Positions 24,915 through 34,003 of a stretch of 64,000 bases of DNA are shown here, piece by piece (positions within the stretch are counted from its first letter, which is position 1; each line of letters starts with the position of its first letter). The DNA is from Desulfuromonadales bacterium (GTDB taxonomy: Bacteria > Desulfobacterota > Desulfuromonadia > Desulfuromonadales > BM103): contig JACZKE010000030.1 in the NCBI GenBank assembly GCA_014860225.1, positions 1-64,000 of the forward strand, given 5' to 3'. Below the pieces are notes generated by a model. It was not told the origin of the DNA. It did not search any database and saw only the letters and a list, made by a program, of their open reading frames with translations. The position numbers and the translations under genes are program-made.

Positions 24915-27638
24915 TTAGTTGCCTTTCTCACCGTCGGCACGACGACGCAGCCACTTCTCGGTACCCACCATGCCGTAGATCGCCAATCCTCCGGTCAGAA
25001 CCCAGGCCCATTCGGCGATTCCCATGGGGGCGGTTCCAAACAGCTGATTCATTACCGGGGAGTAAGTGAAGATAATTTGCAACAACGCCATTACAACCAC
25101 ACCAAGGAGGAGCCATCGGTTGGAAAAAACGCCCAGCTTGAACATCGAGTAACGCAGAGATCGGCAATTAAACAGATAGAAGAGCTCGCCGAACACGAAC
25201 ATATTGACTGCGACGGTGCGCGCCGTTTCGACACTCTGGCCATGCAGCAACGCCCATTCGAACAGACCAAAGGCGCCAAGCAATAACATCAGGCTCACAA
25301 GACCAATACGAAAACCGAGCACCCGGGTGAGTACTGGTGACCCCGGACGTCGCGGAGGGCGTTCCATGACTCCCGGCTCCTTCCCCTCGAAGGCCAACAT
25401 CAGACCAAGCAACACGGCTGTTGTCATATTGATCCAGAGAATCTGGACCGGGGTAATGGGGAGTGTGGCACCGGCGAATACGGCAACAAGTATTACCAGG
25501 GCCTCACCGATGTTGGTAGGCAAGGTCCAAGTGATGAACTTAACGAGGTTGTCAAACACCGCCCTGCCTTCCTCGACGGCCGCTTCGATGCTTGAAAAAT
25601 TGTCGTCGGTGAGTACCATATCAGCAGCCTCTTTAGCCACTTCGGTGCCACCTACACCCATAGCGACGCCGATATCGGCCTGCTTGAGCGCGGGCGCATC
25701 GTTGACACCATCGCCGGTCATCGCCACCACATGTCCTCTTGCCTGAAGCGCCTCTACCAGACGCAGCTTTTGTTCAGGGGAGACCCGTGCAAACACCACC
25801 GCCCGCTGGGCGACATCAACCAGCTCATGGTCGGCCAGTTGCGAGAGCCTATGCCCGCTGATTGCGAAACTGTCCGGATCGCTTTCAGCGGCACCGTTAA
25901 GACCGATCTGTCGAGCGATCGCCGCGGCGGTAACCACATGATCACCGGTGATCATCTTGACCTGGATTCCGGCCTTCTGACAGGCTCTGACGGCGGCTAT
26001 CGCCTCCGGCCGCGGGGGATCCATCATGGCCTGAAACCCAAGAAAAATCAGGCCATCCGCCACGTCAGAATGTGCGACTGATTGGCTGGAGGCCGTAACA
26101 ACCTTTCGGGCAAATGCCAGCACCCGAAGCCCTCTTGCTGCCATCTTCTCTACTTCGCGGTGGATACCTGCCTGATCAAGTAACTCGGGTTCAGGACCCG
26201 CCCCGTAGGCGTCGCGACAGCGGGACAACACACTTTCAACCGAACCTTTCATATAAATGACAGCCGCTGCGTCTGTTCCGGCGTCGTGTAGCGTCGCCAT
26301 GTATTGATGCTGGGATTCGAACGGCAGCGTATCGATGCGGGGAAACTCCTGCTCAAGCGCCTCTCGTGAAAGCCCTGCCTTGGCTGCAGCGGTGATCAAC
26401 GCGACCTCTGTTGGATCACCCTCGATGCCCCACTGCTCGCCGTTTTGGAGTAAACGTGAATCGTTGCATAACAGGCCTGCTTTCAGACATTCCATCAGGG
26501 CGGGATGCGATTTCGGATCGATCGCGGATCCGTCAAACCAAACCTCTCCTTGTGGCGCATAACCCACACCCGAGAAGTGGTAACCGCTGCCTCCGGTACA
26601 GATCTGCTGCACCGTCATCTGATTCTGGGTCAGTGTCCCGGTCTTGTCGGAACAGATAACTGTCGTGCTGCCCAAGGTTTCAACCGCGGGCATCTTGCGG
26701 ATAATCGCGTTACGCCGCGCCATATTGCCCACGCCGATCGCCAGCATGATGGTCATCGCCGCAGGCAATCCTTCTGGTATCGCACCGACGGCCAGTGCCA
26801 CCGCCGCCATAAAGGTGTCGAGCAGGGGTTCCCCGTGTAACCAGCCCGCCAGCAAGGTCAATCCGGCAAGGCCCAAAATGACCCAGAGCAAGATCCCACT
26901 GAAGTCCGCAACTTTCTTGGTCAGCGGAGTTGCCAGTGTCGCGGCGCCGGCGATCAGAGCGTTGATTCGTCCGATCTCCGTGCCGTCACCTGTCGCGACG
27001 GCAATCCCTGCACCGGTACCATAGGTAACCAGGGTGGACGAATACGCCATATTGCTGCGGTCGGCAAGCACCGTTTCCTGGGCCAGCCGTTCCGTCTGTT
27101 TCTGAACCGGGACGGATTCACCCGTCAACGCCGATTCATCGATTTGAAGCTCCCGGGAACGCAACAATCGCAGATCCGTCGGCACCTTATCCCCGGACTG
27201 TAGCAGCACGATGTCTCCAGGAACTAGGTCGAAGGCGGCGATTTTTTCTTTTTTTCCTGCCCTCACGACCGTCGCCACACCCTCCATGGCGCGCGCCAGT
27301 GCCTCAATGGCCTTTAACGCCTTGGATTCCTGGATGTAACCGATAACCGTATTGACCAGCACGACACCGAAGATGACTCCACTGTCTACCCATTCTTGCA
27401 ATGCAAAAGTGACTACCGTGGCGGCCAACAGAATATAGATAAGCGGCTGATGAAACTGCAGCAGAAATAAAACTAGGGGGCTTTTGCCTTTCTTCAGCGT
27501 GAGGCGATTGGGCCCGAAATGCGTCTGCCGGTGGGCCACCTCAAACATATCGAGGCCCTTGGCGCCGTCCGACTCCAGGAGCGTTGCGACCTCGTCTTGC
27601 GGCAAATGATGCCAATGTCTTGAAAGTAAGGTATCCAT
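24915..27638 (-). CDS. P-type II cation-transporting ATPase
   Basis: 907-aa pump with the P-type order: N-terminal cation ATPase domain, TGES (about 172) in the actuator domain, PEGLP in helix 4 (about 293), phosphorylated Asp of CSDKTGTLTQNQM (about 333), nucleotide-binding domain, and TGDGVNDAPALKQADIGVAMG hinge. The PEGLP helix and a six-helix C-terminus place it among Ca2+/Na+/K+-type (IIA-like) pumps; the transported ion cannot be fixed. It is paired with a KefB-like antiporter. Both genes are visibly more GC-rich than the flanking intergenic DNA, consistent with transfer. Confidence 0.92.
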   Translation of the reverse strand: MDTLLSRHWHHLPQDEVATLLESDGAKGLDMFEVAHRQTHFGPNRLTLKKGKSPLVLFLLQFHQPLIYILLAATVVTFALQEWVDSGVIFGVVLVNTVIGYIQESKALKAIEALARAMEGVATVVRAGKKEKIAAFDLVPGDIVLLQSGDKVPTDLRLLRSRELQIDESALTGESVPVQKQTERLAQETVLADRSNMAYSSTLVTYGTGAGIAVATGDGTEIGRINALIAGAATLATPLTKKVADFSGILLWVILGLAGLTLLAGWLHGEPLLDTFMAAVALAVGAIPEGLPAAMTIMLAIGVGNMARRNAIIRKMPAVETLGSTTVICSDKTGTLTQNQMTVQQICTGGSGYHFSGVGYAPQGEVWFDGSAIDPKSHPALMECLKAGLLCNDSRLLQNGEQWGIEGDPTEVALITAAAKAGLSREALEQEFPRIDTLPFESQHQYMATLHDAGTDAAAVIYMKGSVESVLSRCRDAYGAGPEPELLDQAGIHREVEKMAARGLRVLAFARKVVTASSQSVAHSDVADGLIFLGFQAMMDPPRPEAIAAVRACQKAGIQVKMITGDHVVTAAAIARQIGLNGAAESDPDSFAISGHRLSQLADHELVDVAQRAVVFARVSPEQKLRLVEALQARGHVVAMTGDGVNDAPALKQADIGVAMGVGGTEVAKEAADMVLTDDNFSSIEAAVEEGRAVFDNLVKFITWTLPTNIGEALVILVAVFAGATLPITPVQILWINMTTAVLLGLMLAFEGKEPGVMERPPRRPGSPVLTRVLGFRIGLVSLMLLLGAFGLFEWALLHGQSVETARTVAVNMFVFGELFYLFNCRSLRYSMFKLGVFSNRWLLLGVVVMALLQIIFTYSPVMNQLFGTAPMGIAEWAWVLTGGLAIYGMVGTEKWLRRRADGEKGN

Positions 27639-27780
27639 ATTGGTTCATCTGGATAGGCCATGGGTCGATCTCGAACGAACTCTACCCAAACGAAATTATA
27701 TGTTAAATCGGATGTATTACAATCAGGCTGCGCTATCTGATGGATCGACTACCTGTGGCACTGCCTCCAGCCTCTTTCGG

Positions 27781-28795
27781 TTACCTTTTCCCGTGAATCA
27801 ATACGGCGATCCTCAAACGTCGCTGGTTATGGCATCTCCGGTTCATCGTCCAACATTTCAACCCAGAACGTACAGCCGCCGATGCTTCGTTGTGACGCAC
27901 CTTGCTCGTAAAGCCGGGAACTGCGTTCGGCGAAGCGTACCAGGGCTGCTTCAGAAACCCTACAGCCTTGGCGGTTAAACTGAATACCCAGAAAATCAAA
28001 CCCCCGTTCGATCTTCCCGGTGAAAGTTTTGTCAGGGTGCTGCTCCAGTCCAAGCGAAGTCAGCACCCGGTTCATGACAGCGACCACCCTGCGCAAGCGG
28101 CCCCGATTAGCTGCAAGGATCACCCAGTCGTCCATGTAACGTACATAGACAACCTTGTGTTTCGCCATGGCACGATCGAGTGGCAACAGGTAGAGCGAAC
28201 CATCAAGGGCGACAGGGACGAACGCAGCGGGATACCGCAACGGATATCCCGGTAGTTTTCACCCCGGCAAATTGTTCGGTGCAAGTATTGACGCAGCAGC
28301 CTGAGCAGCGCCAGGTCCGAAATGTAATCTGCCAGCATGGTCTCCAGTCGGTCATGGTCGATGTTGACATAATAACTACGGACATCACTGCGACAGACAA
28401 AGCGGGCTGCTGGCAAGAGACTCTGAACCCTGCGCAACGCCCCTGGCACCCCGCCTCGTCCTTTAAGGTGATGGCAGTTGATGGACAGTTCCGGCAGTAA
28501 GCTCCGTGTCAGGACGATAGCCAGCGATTTCATCACCAGAGCACCGCGGGCTGAGTAACATTCGATCACGTCTCCTTCCTCTGAAAGAAACCACTCCAGC
28601 GGTGAGAGTTGATAATTTCTACCCAACAGTTCCGCCTGGATAAGAGACTTCTCCGTTTTCCATCGCCAGCGCAGATCTCAGATGTCGGCGTTGTGGTGTT
28701 GTTTTCTTCGACTGTTGCATAACCAGGCATAAGCCGCATCGATCACGGCATCCGATGCGACGTCGTAGATGGCGGGCGGTTTGCTGAACAATCAT
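27781..28795 (-). pseudogene. Decayed group II-like reverse transcriptase
   Basis: Pieces of one reverse transcriptase lie in order on the minus strand. The N-terminal part reads KPPAIYDVASDAVIDAAYAWLC and is interrupted by a TGA at a position where relatives have Trp (NADI-stop-DLRW). The middle part has SDVRSYYVNIDHDRLE and GIPLRSSLSPL (template-grip motif). After a frameshift near 28200 comes LYLLPLDRAM with the catalytic YVRYMDDWVILA and HPDKTFTGKIERGFDFLG. A third frameshift near 27860 precedes VRSGL. No maturase or endonuclease domain or intron RNA was recognised, so it resembles a group II-like rather than a complete intron. Confidence 0.82.
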
Positions 28796-29009
28796 GGGGT
28801 CTTTTCGAGGGCATGTTGCCAAGTATAGCAACGTGGGGAGTTCCTGAAAGTCACGACTGCCAGGACGGATTAAAGGCTGCATCCGGATTCTTGGATTGCA
28901 GGGTCAGCAAGAATCGCTCATTTCTGCCAATCTGTGAACGTCAAAACAATGCAAGATAATTTATAAGAAAGAAAAGGGCGATCCCGGGAAGGTCACACCT
29001 TGTAAATAT
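28796..29009. other. Intergenic region after reverse transcriptase remnant
   Basis: No gene. It contains the second copy of the GGGTCAGCAAGAA segment and, at 28974-29000, a hairpin-like GGGCGATCC/GGTCACACC stretch before the tRNA-Pro remnant. Confidence 0.35.
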
Positions 29010-29065
29010 TAGTTGGAATGACTGGATTCGAGACAGACGCCCCTTGCTCCCGAAGCTTTGGGAAC
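29010..29065 (-). pseudogene. tRNA-Pro remnant, left copy
   Basis: The 3' part of a tRNA-Pro: T arm and acceptor strand (CGAATCCAGTCATTCC) and part of the anticodon arm (CTTCGGGAGC) are recognisable, but the 5' half is gone and CCA is mutated. It abuts the stop codon of the MFS gene. It is a direct repeat of the segment at 30627. Confidence 0.6.
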
Positions 29066-29067
29066 GT

Positions 29068-30321
29068 TTATATGAACTTGTGCGCTTGCTCTTCTTCGGT
29101 ATCTTCTGAATGAGGGTGAAGCGTGGTAATGATTGGTGAAGTTCTGGGGACAGAAACATATGGAACAGTCTCTTCCTTTTTGGGGGATTCAATTTGTATG
29201 TAAATGAGGACCGTTATACCGACTACAAATGAAATAACAGTGATGAAAGTATATAAGCCAATTGGCCCCATTATGGCCATGAACGATGCCGCTGCAATGG
29301 GCCCTATGCAGGCACCGAGGCCATAACAGAAAAGCAAGGCGGAACTCGCAGGAATAATTTCATGAGACTCCATTCTGTCGTTTGTATGAGCTACAGCAAC
29401 GGGATAAAGAGTGAAGGCCATCCCACCATAAAAACCAGTCGATAAAAATATTAACCATACAGGCCCATCGGAGGTTAATAGGATAGAGCTGCAGGCAAGA
29501 CTTATCATCAAGGCAATGCCTGCCAAAACATATTTACGATCTAATCGGTCAGAAAGACTTCCCACCGGCCACTGCATTAAAAAACCACAGATAATGGTCA
29601 GACTCATGTAATAGCCAATCATGTCAACATTTAGACCAATACGCTTAGCATATATTGGACCAAGGCTGTAAAATGCTCCAGAAATCATTCCAACAGTCAG
29701 CGAGCCTAATAGACCCATTGGAGCTTTATGAAGCAAATCAGACGTCTTTATTGATGTGATTTCTGGAAGAGTGGGCGAAATTGATCGGGTCAAGGCAACT
29801 GGGATAAGACTCAGTACAACAAAAATCGCTGCAACAAGAAAAAGCTCATTGCCGATAATTTTCCCTGTTTTTAAGAAAAGCTGACCGGTTCCCAGTCCAA
29901 TAAACGACATGGCCATATAGACAGAAAAAACACGGCCGCGCATGTGAGTTTCAGTGCGATCATTGAGCCAGCTCTCAATAACCATGTACATTCCCATCAT
30001 TGATAGGCCTGACATAATTCGACAGATGAACCAAAAAAAGGTTGATATAAACAATGGGTAAAAAAGGGTTGTCGCCGTATTTATTGCTGCGAAAACTGAA
30101 AAGGCCCTGATGTGACCGGCACGTTTAATAATTGAGGGACATAGGAAAGGGCCAATCAAAAGACCAATATAAAATCCGGATAATATTAATCCGGTCACTA
30201 GTTCTGAAAACCCTTCAGCATTCATGCGCAGGCTCAGAAGGCTCCCCAACAGGCCAGCACCAATCATCATGGTAAGTGTTGTTAAGAAAAGAGCAATAAA
30301 TAAAGTAAGAGTCGTAATCAT
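29068..30321 (-). CDS. MFS transporter, YcaD-like
   Basis: 417-aa major-facilitator protein with twelve helices. The inter-helix motif GRVFSVYMAMSFIGLGTGQLFL and the second-half loop SDRLDRKY (motif A equivalent) are present; the C-terminal tail is acidic (SEDTEEEQAHKFI). The two six-helix halves are separated by a loop near residue 200. The substrate is unknown; YcaD/TetA-like sugar or drug efflux are both possible. The gene is flanked by two tRNA-Pro fragments in direct orientation, so it may have arrived as a small insert. Confidence 0.85.
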   Translation of the reverse strand: MITTLTLFIALFLTTLTMMIGAGLLGSLLSLRMNAEGFSELVTGLILSGFYIGLLIGPFLCPSIIKRAGHIRAFSVFAAINTATTLFYPLFISTFFWFICRIMSGLSMMGMYMVIESWLNDRTETHMRGRVFSVYMAMSFIGLGTGQLFLKTGKIIGNELFLVAAIFVVLSLIPVALTRSISPTLPEITSIKTSDLLHKAPMGLLGSLTVGMISGAFYSLGPIYAKRIGLNVDMIGYYMSLTIICGFLMQWPVGSLSDRLDRKYVLAGIALMISLACSSILLTSDGPVWLIFLSTGFYGGMAFTLYPVAVAHTNDRMESHEIIPASSALLFCYGLGACIGPIAAASFMAIMGPIGLYTFITVISFVVGITVLIYIQIESPKKEETVPYVSVPRTSPIITTLHPHSEDTEEEQAHKFI

Positions 30322-30626
30322 ACGGTACAGGTTTTCATTTGAAAGAGGGGGAAGCTAAATCTTACTGCATCACTAGTTTTATGAGTTTATCAGTGCAGAG
30401 CCAGCGCACAAATAATTTGAAGACCACTACTGGCTATCAAACTTTTCCAGATGAATGAAGAAACATTGCGCTCCGGACATGATTCGGAGCAAAACTCCTG
30501 GACCGGAGAGAGAAGACTTGGCAAATATAGAGTTCTAAGTTGATGTAAATTTTGACGTGTGGACCGGAATAGGCCCGGAGGACAAAAAAGAATAGCGACC
30601 ACGGGAAGGTCTCTCTAGGTAAATGC
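30322..30626. other. Region upstream of MFS gene
   Basis: Holds the transporter promoter and, at 30578-30620, the terminator-like hairpin (AGCGACC/GGTCTCT) belonging to the tRNA-Pro remnant. No supported gene. Confidence 0.4.
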
Positions 30627-30716
30627 TGGTCGGAATGACTGGATTCAAATGCAAACCAGCGCCCCCTGCCCCCGAAACAGGTACGCTACCTAGTTACTCT
30701 ATATTCTCAAATGTCA
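30627..30716 (-). pseudogene. tRNA-Pro(GGG) pseudogene, right copy
   Basis: Read on the minus strand, TAGCGTACCTGTTTCGGGGGCAGG gives a D-arm piece and an anticodon loop with GGG. Then a T arm with an insertion and an acceptor strand ending CATTCCGACCA with encoded CCA follow. The 5' acceptor strand is lost (TATAGAGTAAC instead of CGGAATGTAGC). A terminator follows on the minus strand. Shares about 50 bp with the copy at 29010. Confidence 0.7.
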
Positions 30717-30829
30717 CGATTAACAATAAGCAATGGACGCCCCTCTGGATGTATTCTTATTGATGCTCTCGCAACGGATTCTCGTATCTCCTGATATGTA
30801 TGAGTCAAATTCCAAAGCAACCACCCGGT

Positions 30830-31120
30830 GGCCAGTAACGCCTTAAGCGCCATGCTGGACTCAGGTCACATCTCATTTTGCGTTCAAATCAGAAGCTGAA
30901 GGGGTATATCTGTAAACGCTACAAACAGTAGGTTGCTGATAAATAGAAATTATTTCCATTTTATCTATATGACAAGAAAACTCGTTTGTAGCCAAAAGGC
31001 AACAAAAAGCCCGTTAAGTTGATGACTTGCGGGCTTTAATATTATTTTCGTGTCCACCTGCTCTACCAACTGAGCTATCGGGGGATCGTAATATCATCTC
31101 AGTTGGTTACGAGTAACGCC
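30830..31120 (+). repeat. Direct repeat, right copy (about 290 bp)
   Basis: Partner of 18891-19195 in the same orientation. It keeps the GCTACAAAC/GTTTGTAGC inverted arms (30918-30926 with 30984-30992), the terminator hairpin and the tRNA-Asn 5' half. Confidence 0.75.
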
Positions 31121-31127
31121 CTTGTCT
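31000..31127 (-). ncRNA. tRNA-Asn 5'-half small RNA candidate, copy B
   Basis: Same layout as copy A: GTTA-CTCG-TAAC mini-hairpin (loop changed, stem kept), leader arm CTCAGTTGGT (31098-31107) pairing with the D-arm segment ACCAACTGAG (31065-31074), tRNA 5' half, the GGTGGACACGAA linker, and a terminator at 31001-31036. A TATAAT -10 (minus strand, 31134-31139) is present but no good -35, so its promoter differs from copy A. Confidence 0.5.
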
Positions 31128-31214
31128 CATTCCATTATAGATCCCCTGGTTTCGGCAGTACGATGACTCTGATGGCCTGATGCTTGGTGGTGTGTGGCAA
31201 ATATCATTTTATTC

Positions 31215-31263
31215 TTGACCAAACAGCGTTTTATGATAATGTTACCTAACAAACGTTAGGTAA
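31215..31263 (+). promoter_or_regulatory. Promoter and TetR operator of leucine operon
   Basis: A TTGACC -35 (31215-31220) and a TAATGT -10 (31237-31242, 16-nt spacer) are followed by a perfect palindrome: arms TTACCTAAC (31242-31250) and GTTAGGTAA (31255-31263) with a 4-nt centre. It overlaps the expected transcription start, 11 nt before the TetR ATG, as in auto-repression. Confidence 0.75.
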
Positions 31264-31273
31264 GCGAGGGCCA

Positions 31274-31864
31274 ATGGCGGACGATAAAATATCACGCAAG
31301 CAAATCATCCTCAAGGAAGCAGCCCGGCTGTTTCGCGAGAAGGGCTATATCGCATCCAACTTGCGTGAACTTGCCAAGCGGGCCGGAATTCAGGGTGGCA
31401 GCCTCTATCATCACTTTGGCTCCAAGCAGGACATCCTCTTCCAGTTAATGGATAACACCATGACCGATATGGTCACCAGTTTGTCAACCCTCCTTGCCGA
31501 AACGACTGACCCGGAAGAGAAACTGCGTCGTTTGCTGCGCTTCCACATCAGTTACACTGTCTGCGGACCTGATGAAACCTACATCACTGATGACGAGCTG
31601 CGTAATCTCAACGCAGACAACTACCTGCAGATAATTGCCAAGCGCGATGCGTATCAGAAATTGTTTGAAGAGGTCTTTCAGGACGGCTGCCAGCAGAAAG
31701 GTTGGATGGTTGTCGACTACAAGCTGGTCGCCCGTGCGGCGATTCAGATGGGAACGGGGGTGGCGAGCTGGTATCGCCCTGGTGGTCCGATGAGCATAGA
31801 TCAGATCTCTGAACACTATGCCGAACTGCTCTGTAAAGGGTTGTTGCCGAGAAAAGCGGATTGA
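31274..31864 (+). CDS. TetR-family regulator of the leucine catabolic operon
   Basis: 196-aa repressor. The N-terminal helix-turn-helix (ILKEAARLFREKGYIASNLRELAKRAGIQGGSLYHHFGSKQDIL, about 10-53) is textbook TetR/AcrR; the C-terminal ligand domain has MSIDQISEHYAELL near the end. It is the first gene of a same-strand run of branched-chain acid catabolism genes, so an acyl-CoA such as isovaleryl- or methylcrotonyl-CoA is a plausible ligand. TetR-type LiuQ/FadP regulators control such genes in other proteobacteria. An exact palindrome lies just upstream. Confidence 0.9.
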   Translation: MADDKISRKQIILKEAARLFREKGYIASNLRELAKRAGIQGGSLYHHFGSKQDILFQLMDNTMTDMVTSLSTLLAETTDPEEKLRRLLRFHISYTVCGPDETYITDDELRNLNADNYLQIIAKRDAYQKLFEEVFQDGCQQKGWMVVDYKLVARAAIQMGTGVASWYRPGGPMSIDQISEHYAELLCKGLLPRKAD

Positions 31865-31957
31865 CGAAATAGCAGGGAAATGTTGTTTGAGAACTGGCTG
31901 GAAAATATCGGTACGACATGGACAGAAAGTTAATTGGAATACAGAAAGGACGATACT

Positions 31958-32764
31958 GTGAACTTGCCAACACTTATTGATTCGGCCCTCGAAGTGACCA
32001 AGCAGGTTGCCACGCTGACCTTTCTACGGGACGATGTCCGTAATGCTCTCACCGGCACGTCTTTGGTCGAGGACATAATCAAGACCATCTGCTGGGTCAA
32101 TCAATGTCAGGATGTTTCGGTACTGATACTGACTGGAGCAGGTTCGGCGTTTTGCTCCGGCGGCAATATCAAGGATATGGCGGAGAAGCAAGGTGTTTTC
32201 AGCGGCAGCGTGCTGGAAATCCAAGAACAATACCGTCGCGGGATACAACAGCTGCCGCTGGCATTGAATAAAGCCGAGATCCCCCTGATCGCTGCAGTTA
32301 ACGGTCCGGCGGTTGGTGCCGGACTTGATCTGGCCTGTATGTGCGATCTGCGCATCGGTTCCAGTCGGGCGCGGGTGGGAGAGACCTTTATTAACCTGGG
32401 ACTTGTTCCCGGAGATGGCGGTGCCTGGTTTTTGCAGCGACTGGTAGGTTATCAGCGTGCTGCCGAAATGACCTTGAGCGGTCGCCTGCTCGATGCAAGG
32501 GAAGCGCTTGAAATAGGGTTGTTCCTGGAGGTCGTGGAACCGGAGGAGTTACTGCCCCGCGCTCAGAGGCTAGCCGCAGATATAGCTGGCCGGCCGCCGC
32601 AGGCTTTGCGATTAACCAAGCGGCTGTTGAAACTGGCCCAACGCATGGAATTGCCGGATTTCCTGGACTTGTGCGCCAGTTTTCAGGGGATGGCACATCA
32701 CACTGAAGAACACAGCGTTGCCGTGAACGATTTTTTGCAAAAAGCCAAGCAGCGGAAAGAATAA
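31958..32764 (+). CDS. Enoyl-CoA hydratase/isomerase family protein
   Basis: 268-aa crotonase-fold enzyme. The oxyanion-hole segment [15 protein letters not shown] (with SGGN), the second segment [19 protein letters not shown] and the catalytic-loop Glu/Asp region [17 protein letters not shown] are visible. The second residue of the usual catalytic pair (Glu in GxxPEGG relatives) is Asp or absent (PGDGG), so hydratase activity may be altered. GTG start at 31958 with AGAAAGGA. It sits between the regulator and isovaleryl-CoA dehydrogenase; a separate methylglutaconyl-CoA hydratase lies downstream. Confidence 0.85.
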   Translation: MNLPTLIDSALEVTKQVATLTFLRDDVRNALTGTSLVEDIIKTICWVNQCQDVSVLILTGAGSAFCSGGNIKDMAEKQGVFSGSVLEIQEQYRRGIQQLPLALNKAEIPLIAAVNGPAVGAGLDLACMCDLRIGSSRARVGETFINLGLVPGDGGAWFLQRLVGYQRAAEMTLSGRLLDAREALEIGLFLEVVEPEELLPRAQRLAADIAGRPPQALRLTKRLLKLAQRMELPDFLDLCASFQGMAHHTEEHSVAVNDFLQKAKQRKE

Positions 32765-32777
32765 GGAGGCACGTCTT

Positions 32778-33947
32778 ATGATCAGCTATCCGACACTCAA
32801 TTTTGACATGGGTGACACCATTGACCTGCTACGCGGGTCTGTCAGGGATTTTGCCGCAAAGGAGGTTGCCCCACGGGCTGCGGATATCGATCGGGACAAC
32901 CTGTTTCCTGCCGATCTCTGGCAAAAAATGGGAGCCCTCGGAGTACTCGGCATCACCGTTGACGAACAATACGGCGGTGCCGAAATGGGTTATCTGGAAC
33001 ATGTGGTCGCTATGGAAGAGATCAGCCGTGCTTCAGCGTCGGTAGGTTTGAGCTACGGTGCTCACTCCAACCTTTGTGTCAACCAGATCTACCGCAACGG
33101 CAATGACGCGCAAAAAGCACGCTACCTGCCTAAGCTGGTTTCCGGCGAACATGTTGGCGCCCTGGCAATGAGCGAGATCGGAGCCGGTTCCGACGTGGTC
33201 GGCATGAAGCTGCGGGCGGATAAAAAAGGCGATCATTACGTCCTGAACGGCCACAAAATGTGGATCACCAACGGGCCGGATGCCGATGTCCTGGTCGTCT
33301 ATGCCAAGACCGACATGGCGGCCGGCGCGCACGGCATCACCGCTTTTTTGATCGAAAAAAGGTTTAAGGGGTTCTCCACGGCGCAGAAGCTCGACAAACT
33401 CGGCATGCGTGGCTCGAACACCTGCGAGCTGGTGTTTGAGAACTGCGAAGTTCCAGAAGAGAATGTCATGGGTCAGGTCAATCAGGGCGTCAAGGTGTTG
33501 ATGAGCGGCCTTGATTACGAGCGCACGGTTCTCAGCGGCGGCCCCTTGGGGATCATGCAGGCCTGTCTGGACGTGGTTGTCCCCTACATTCATGATCGCA
33601 AGCAATTCGGCAAAGCAATCGGCGAGTTCCAGCTGATACAGGGCAAGGTTGCCGATATGTATACAACCATGAGCGCTTGCCGGGCTTACGCCTACACGGT
33701 TGCCAGGGCCTGCGACAAGAAACTCAAAGTCCGTAAGGACGCAGCCGGGGTCATCCTGTACTGTGCCGAAAAGGCGACCTGGATGGCGCTTGAAGCGATT
33801 CAGATCCTGGGCGGCAATGGCTATATCAACGAGTACCCCACCGGCCGGTTTCTGCGTGACGCCAAGCTCTACGAGATCGGTGCCGGGACCAGTGAAATCC
33901 GCCGGATGCTGATCGGTCGCGAACTGTTTAACGAGTCCGCTACCTGA
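32778..33947 (+). CDS. liuA: Isovaleryl-CoA dehydrogenase
   Basis: 389-aa acyl-CoA dehydrogenase. It oxidises isovaleryl-CoA to 3-methylcrotonyl-CoA with FAD and passes electrons to ETF. Substrate-loop and FAD segments include [37 protein letters not shown], and [18 protein letters not shown] with the catalytic Glu in the DYER position used by isovaleryl-CoA dehydrogenases. The C-terminus has [42 protein letters not shown] stands 7 nt before the ATG. Identification rests on this plus operon context. Confidence 0.9.
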   Translation: MISYPTLNFDMGDTIDLLRGSVRDFAAKEVAPRAADIDRDNLFPADLWQKMGALGVLGITVDEQYGGAEMGYLEHVVAMEEISRASASVGLSYGAHSNLCVNQIYRNGNDAQKARYLPKLVSGEHVGALAMSEIGAGSDVVGMKLRADKKGDHYVLNGHKMWITNGPDADVLVVYAKTDMAAGAHGITAFLIEKRFKGFSTAQKLDKLGMRGSNTCELVFENCEVPEENVMGQVNQGVKVLMSGLDYERTVLSGGPLGIMQACLDVVVPYIHDRKQFGKAIGEFQLIQGKVADMYTTMSACRAYAYTVARACDKKLKVRKDAAGVILYCAEKATWMALEAIQILGGNGYINEYPTGRFLRDAKLYEIGAGTSEIRRMLIGRELFNESAT

Positions 33948-34003
33948 TCTCTGGGCGCCGATTTTCCCCTGCAAGTTTTACCCAGACGAAAAGGTAATGC
34001 ATC

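Noticed and set aside
33033-33974. 313-codon open frame antisense to isovaleryl-CoA dehydrogenase
   Set aside because: It mirrors the codon structure of a clear gene on the other strand and lacks motifs or start signals.
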